Source of the DNA: Halobacillus andaensis | GTDB taxonomy: Bacteria > Bacillota > Bacilli > Bacillales > Halobacillaceae | DNA length: 64,000 bases | Direction: 5' to 3' | Assembly: GCF_014636475.1 (NCBI RefSeq) | Contig: NZ_BMEL01000001.1 | Coordinates: 806,001-870,000 of the forward strand | Shown: positions 61,954-64,000 of the stretch, one piece after another | How the letters are laid out: each line of letters opens with the position of its first letter | Position numbering within the stretch: position 1 is the stretch's first letter | Program-made: the position numbers and the translations under genes | The notes under the pieces: model-generated | Database searches by the model: none | What the model saw: the letters and a program-made list of their open reading frames with translations, nothing else | What the model was told of the DNA's origin: nothing

Positions 61954-62154
61954 TTAATCATTACGTATAATTAAGTATACAATTAACCCGACAACAGGAA
62001 AAAATAACGTCCCAAGAAGGACAACTAACGTAAAGCCCTGACTGTTTCCTTTTCGTTTTGAATCCCGATAGGCCCATACACTTGTCGCTATATTTAAAAT
62101 AAAAAGAGCTAATCCAAATAAAATAAATAGTATAAAGAACATTCCTACTTCCAA
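61954..62154 (-). CDS. small membrane protein with a PLDc_N-like helix pair
   Basis: A 66-residue protein with two hydrophobic helices, joined by VWAYRDSKRKGNSQGFTL. The second ends FPVVGLIVYLIIRND, typical of the PLDc_N family of small membrane proteins, which includes anti-sigma accessory proteins such as YxlE. I prefer a TTG start at 62154, eight bases after AGGAGG. Function unknown. Confidence 0.72.
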   Translation of the reverse strand: MEVGMFFILFILFGLALFILNIATSVWAYRDSKRKGNSQGFTLVVLLGTLFFPVVGLIVYLIIRND

Positions 62155-62205
62155 ACCTTTCACCTCCTCTATACTATACGAGAAAGCGAAATGAAACGTT
62201 TCAGT

Positions 62206-62595
62206 TTAAGCGACTTTTTTCGACCTTTTTCTAATGATTTTCGCCATCTTTTTCACACTTCTAACGAACACTAATAAAATCCCATACGTACTCATAGCCA
62301 ATAAACTGATCGACCAGAAATAAGCAGGTAAATTCGTGGCCTGTCCATCGTAAGAATAACGATCTATTAACTGAAGAAAAAGAAAGCCTACAAAGATACA
62401 ATTTACATAGCTTAAAAGGACCAGCCAATTTTTTGCCGTCATCCATTCAATCAACGGCTTCACCATCCACATCGTTCCAGCCATCAGTAGAAATACGAGA
62501 CTAAATAGCAAGTGCCAGGCCTCTAACCCGAAAATTCGCAGCAAATCCTCATCAAACCAATTGTAAACAGCGTCTAATATTGAAAAGTCAACCAT
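62206..62595 (-). CDS. hypothetical membrane protein with four helices
   Basis: A 129-residue protein. After an aromatic-acidic head (LDAVYNWFDEDLLRIFGLEAW) it has four hydrophobic helices and a basic tail (KKMAKIIRKRSKKVA). AAGGGAG lies eight bases before the ATG at 62595; the longer frame from 62637 lacks a site. No family recognised. Confidence 0.72.
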   Translation of the reverse strand: MVDFSILDAVYNWFDEDLLRIFGLEAWHLLFSLVFLLMAGTMWMVKPLIEWMTAKNWLVLLSYVNCIFVGFLFLQLIDRYSYDGQATNLPAYFWSISLLAMSTYGILLVFVRSVKKMAKIIRKRSKKVA

Positions 62596-62663
62596 CGTAA
62601 ATTCTCCCTTACGTTCGCTTTTCATCATTTTAGACACCGAAGTTTAAAATTATACTAATGTTC

Positions 62664-63362
62664 TCAGCTCACTTCGTATCCTTTTTGCTTCATCCACTTC
62701 AATCCTTCTCGCCTGCTAAGCGGGCGAAGCTCCTGCTTGTGAATGAATGCTGCAACTGCTGATGGGCTGGTTTTACTATATTCACGCAACGACCATCCAA
62801 TCGCCTTTTCAATAAAAAACTCTTTTTCATGACGTAACGTTCTAATCGTCTGAAAAAGCAGTTCTTCATCTGTGTGTTCTTTACTTTTCAGTTGAAAAAG
62901 CACACTCGCCCTTCTCACCCATAGATTTGAAGAGTGAGACCACCGTTCGGTTAAAGGACGAAGATTCTCTGAATGGAACTTAAAGTATTGACCACATAAG
63001 TTGGAGCTGATCATATCGACCGTATCCCACCACGAATGATGAGAGATCAATTGCTTATATAAGGCAATAGAAGATATAGGAATCGACCCACGATAGCTGT
63101 CTAAAAGGGTTAAAGCGGCATAATGGCATTCTCTTTCCTTCTCTTTATAAAGAAGTTCCACGACTTGCACCGTTTCTGCATAACTTCTCTCAGGAAATAA
63201 CGTCATCACTTCTTTTAGAATCTTTTTTCGCTCTGGCGTTTTAATACCATAAAAAGAGAATTTATTTTTCATATATTGTTCCATTGGCAATCGCTGATCA
63301 TCGTTTCGGTTCTCTTGAAATGCAGTTACAATTGATTCATGTATAGAATAACTTCTACTCAT
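62664..63362 (-). CDS. alkD: DNA alkylation repair protein, AlkD family
   Basis: A 232-residue DNA glycosylase made of HEAT-like helical repeats that removes positively charged alkylpurines. Catalytic-pocket residues are Trp111 or Trp112 and Asp113 in HHSWWDTVD, and Arg150/151 in WVRRASVL, corresponding to Trp109, Asp113 and Arg148 of Bacillus cereus AlkD. AAAAGGAG precedes the ATG. It lies 15 bp after the patatin-like gene, likely co-transcribed. Confidence 0.92.
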   Translation of the reverse strand: MSRSYSIHESIVTAFQENRNDDQRLPMEQYMKNKFSFYGIKTPERKKILKEVMTLFPERSYAETVQVVELLYKEKERECHYAALTLLDSYRGSIPISSIALYKQLISHHSWWDTVDMISSNLCGQYFKFHSENLRPLTERWSHSSNLWVRRASVLFQLKSKEHTDEELLFQTIRTLRHEKEFFIEKAIGWSLREYSKTSPSAVAAFIHKQELRPLSRREGLKWMKQKGYEVS

Positions 63363-63376
63363 CGGCTCTCTCCTTT

Positions 63377-64000
63377 TCAGGAAACAATAAAGGATTTTAA
63401 ATCCTTAGCTCTATTTTTCATATCCTCATAACCTAGTTGATATAAGTGGTGAAGCTTATTACGGTTTCTTTCAATGCGATTCACCTTTAATGGCTGAGTG
63501 GGACGAATGACAAACGCCTGATGCGATTCTTCTAAATTTCGAATGGTCTCCATCGTTTTGTTATAAAACGAATGCCGGTTTTGCAGGGCTTGAGCAAAAT
63601 GGGGATAGTTCTTATATTTACGCTGAAAGTACCAATTCCACTTCATTTTCGGTTTAATATACCCATCATTCCTCGTTAATACAATTACATGCTTTTTATT
63701 ACCCGAATCAATGGAATGCTGAATAGGAATGGGATCTGAAATTCCACCGTCCATCAGTTCATGTCCTAAATAAGTAATACTAGGTGCTATTAAAGGCAGA
63801 GAGCTTGTAGCACGCATTATTTTCAATAGACTTTCACGATCTGGAAAATCATTATAATAGACAGGCGTGCCTGTTTTCATGTTCGTCGTGCCTACTACAA
63901 AGTTAGTGGAACGATTCATAAATGCCTCATAATCAAAAGGCACTAATTGATTCGGCAGCGTGTCAAAAATAAAATCCATACCAAACAATTGCTTGTGAGT
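63377..64000 (-). CDS. patatin-like phospholipase, C-terminal part (cut by window edge)
   Basis: The frame is open to the window edge, giving 207 residues plus the stop. The catalytic aspartate is in ELMDGGISDPIPI after RATSSLPLIAPSI, typical of bacterial patatin-like proteins (YjjU type). The nucleophile elbow GxSxG would lie outside the window. It is probably a cytosolic lipid acyl hydrolase. The first ATG-like codon in the window is internal. Confidence 0.85.
   Translation of the reverse strand, partial: THKQLFGMDFIFDTLPNQLVPFDYEAFMNRSTNFVVGTTNMKTGTPVYYNDFPDRESLLKIMRATSSLPLIAPSITYLGHELMDGGISDPIPIQHSIDSGNKKHVIVLTRNDGYIKPKMKWNWYFQRKYKNYPHFAQALQNRHSFYNKTMETIRNLEESHQAFVIRPTQPLKVNRIERNRNKLHHLYQLGYEDMKNRAKDLKSFIVS

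Overview
The window is a chromosomal segment of a low-to-moderate GC Gram-positive bacterium of the family Bacillaceae. Almost every protein has an obvious Bacillus subtilis counterpart: CtaBCDEFG, PycA, FtsW, PdhABCD, RNase J1, YkuT/U/V, DapH/L, CheV. Gene order follows the B. subtilis cta-yla-ykt-speA-pdh-rnjA-yku-cheV region. A BCCT osmolyte carrier, the acidic lipoproteins and the dispersed GC-rich repeats suggest a salt-tolerant genus of the Halobacillus/Virgibacillus type. That genus-level guess is inference; no rRNA or tRNA gene lies in the window.

Layout. 1-253 holds the start of a GNAT acetyltransferase. 371-6902 is the caa3 cytochrome oxidase operon with assembly factors (ctaB-C-D-E-F-G and a CtaM/YozB-like gene). 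It is followed upstream by pycA, ftsW, ylaN, a glutaminase and small yla genes. 16.0-19.7 kb carries suhB and the ykt cluster. 19.8-31.5 kb carries speA, an SR1/SR1P regulatory RNA, a polysaccharide deacetylase lipoprotein, a BCCT transporter, an Slp-like lipoprotein and the pyruvate dehydrogenase operon. 31.9-36.4 kb holds ykyA, def, ykrA, rpoY and rnjA. 37-47 kb holds pyruvate oxidase, ktrC, cydAB and a heterodimeric ABC exporter. 48-64 kb is the yku block: ykuV, ykuU, ykuT, a CNNM-type protein, dapL, dapH, an MFS pump, darB, a hemolysin III homologue, fadH, ykuE, a Sco copper chaperone, ykyB and cheV. It ends with small membrane proteins, an AlkD glycosylase and a patatin-like phospholipase cut by the window edge.

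Functional themes. Pyruvate handling (pycA, pdh, pyruvate oxidase, SR1P) sits beside two terminal oxidases: caa3 with its copper and heme factors, and a bd-type oxidase with a Rex-like operator. Osmotic and potassium control is represented by BCCT, KtrC, the MscS channel and the c-di-AMP sensor DarB.

The most unusual content is noncoding. At least ten copies of GC-rich dispersed repeats, in related families here called E, C and D, occupy gene 3' ends. E elements are about 400-700 bp. They have weak terminal inverted repeats and contain two long imperfect palindromes. At five loci they are bounded on both sides by near-identical, locus-specific copies of an intrinsic-terminator hairpin. That is the pattern expected if an element inserts at terminators and duplicates them. 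One E element carries a C element nested inside its own terminal hairpin. I regard this terminator-associated repeat system as the best candidate for something undescribed in the window.
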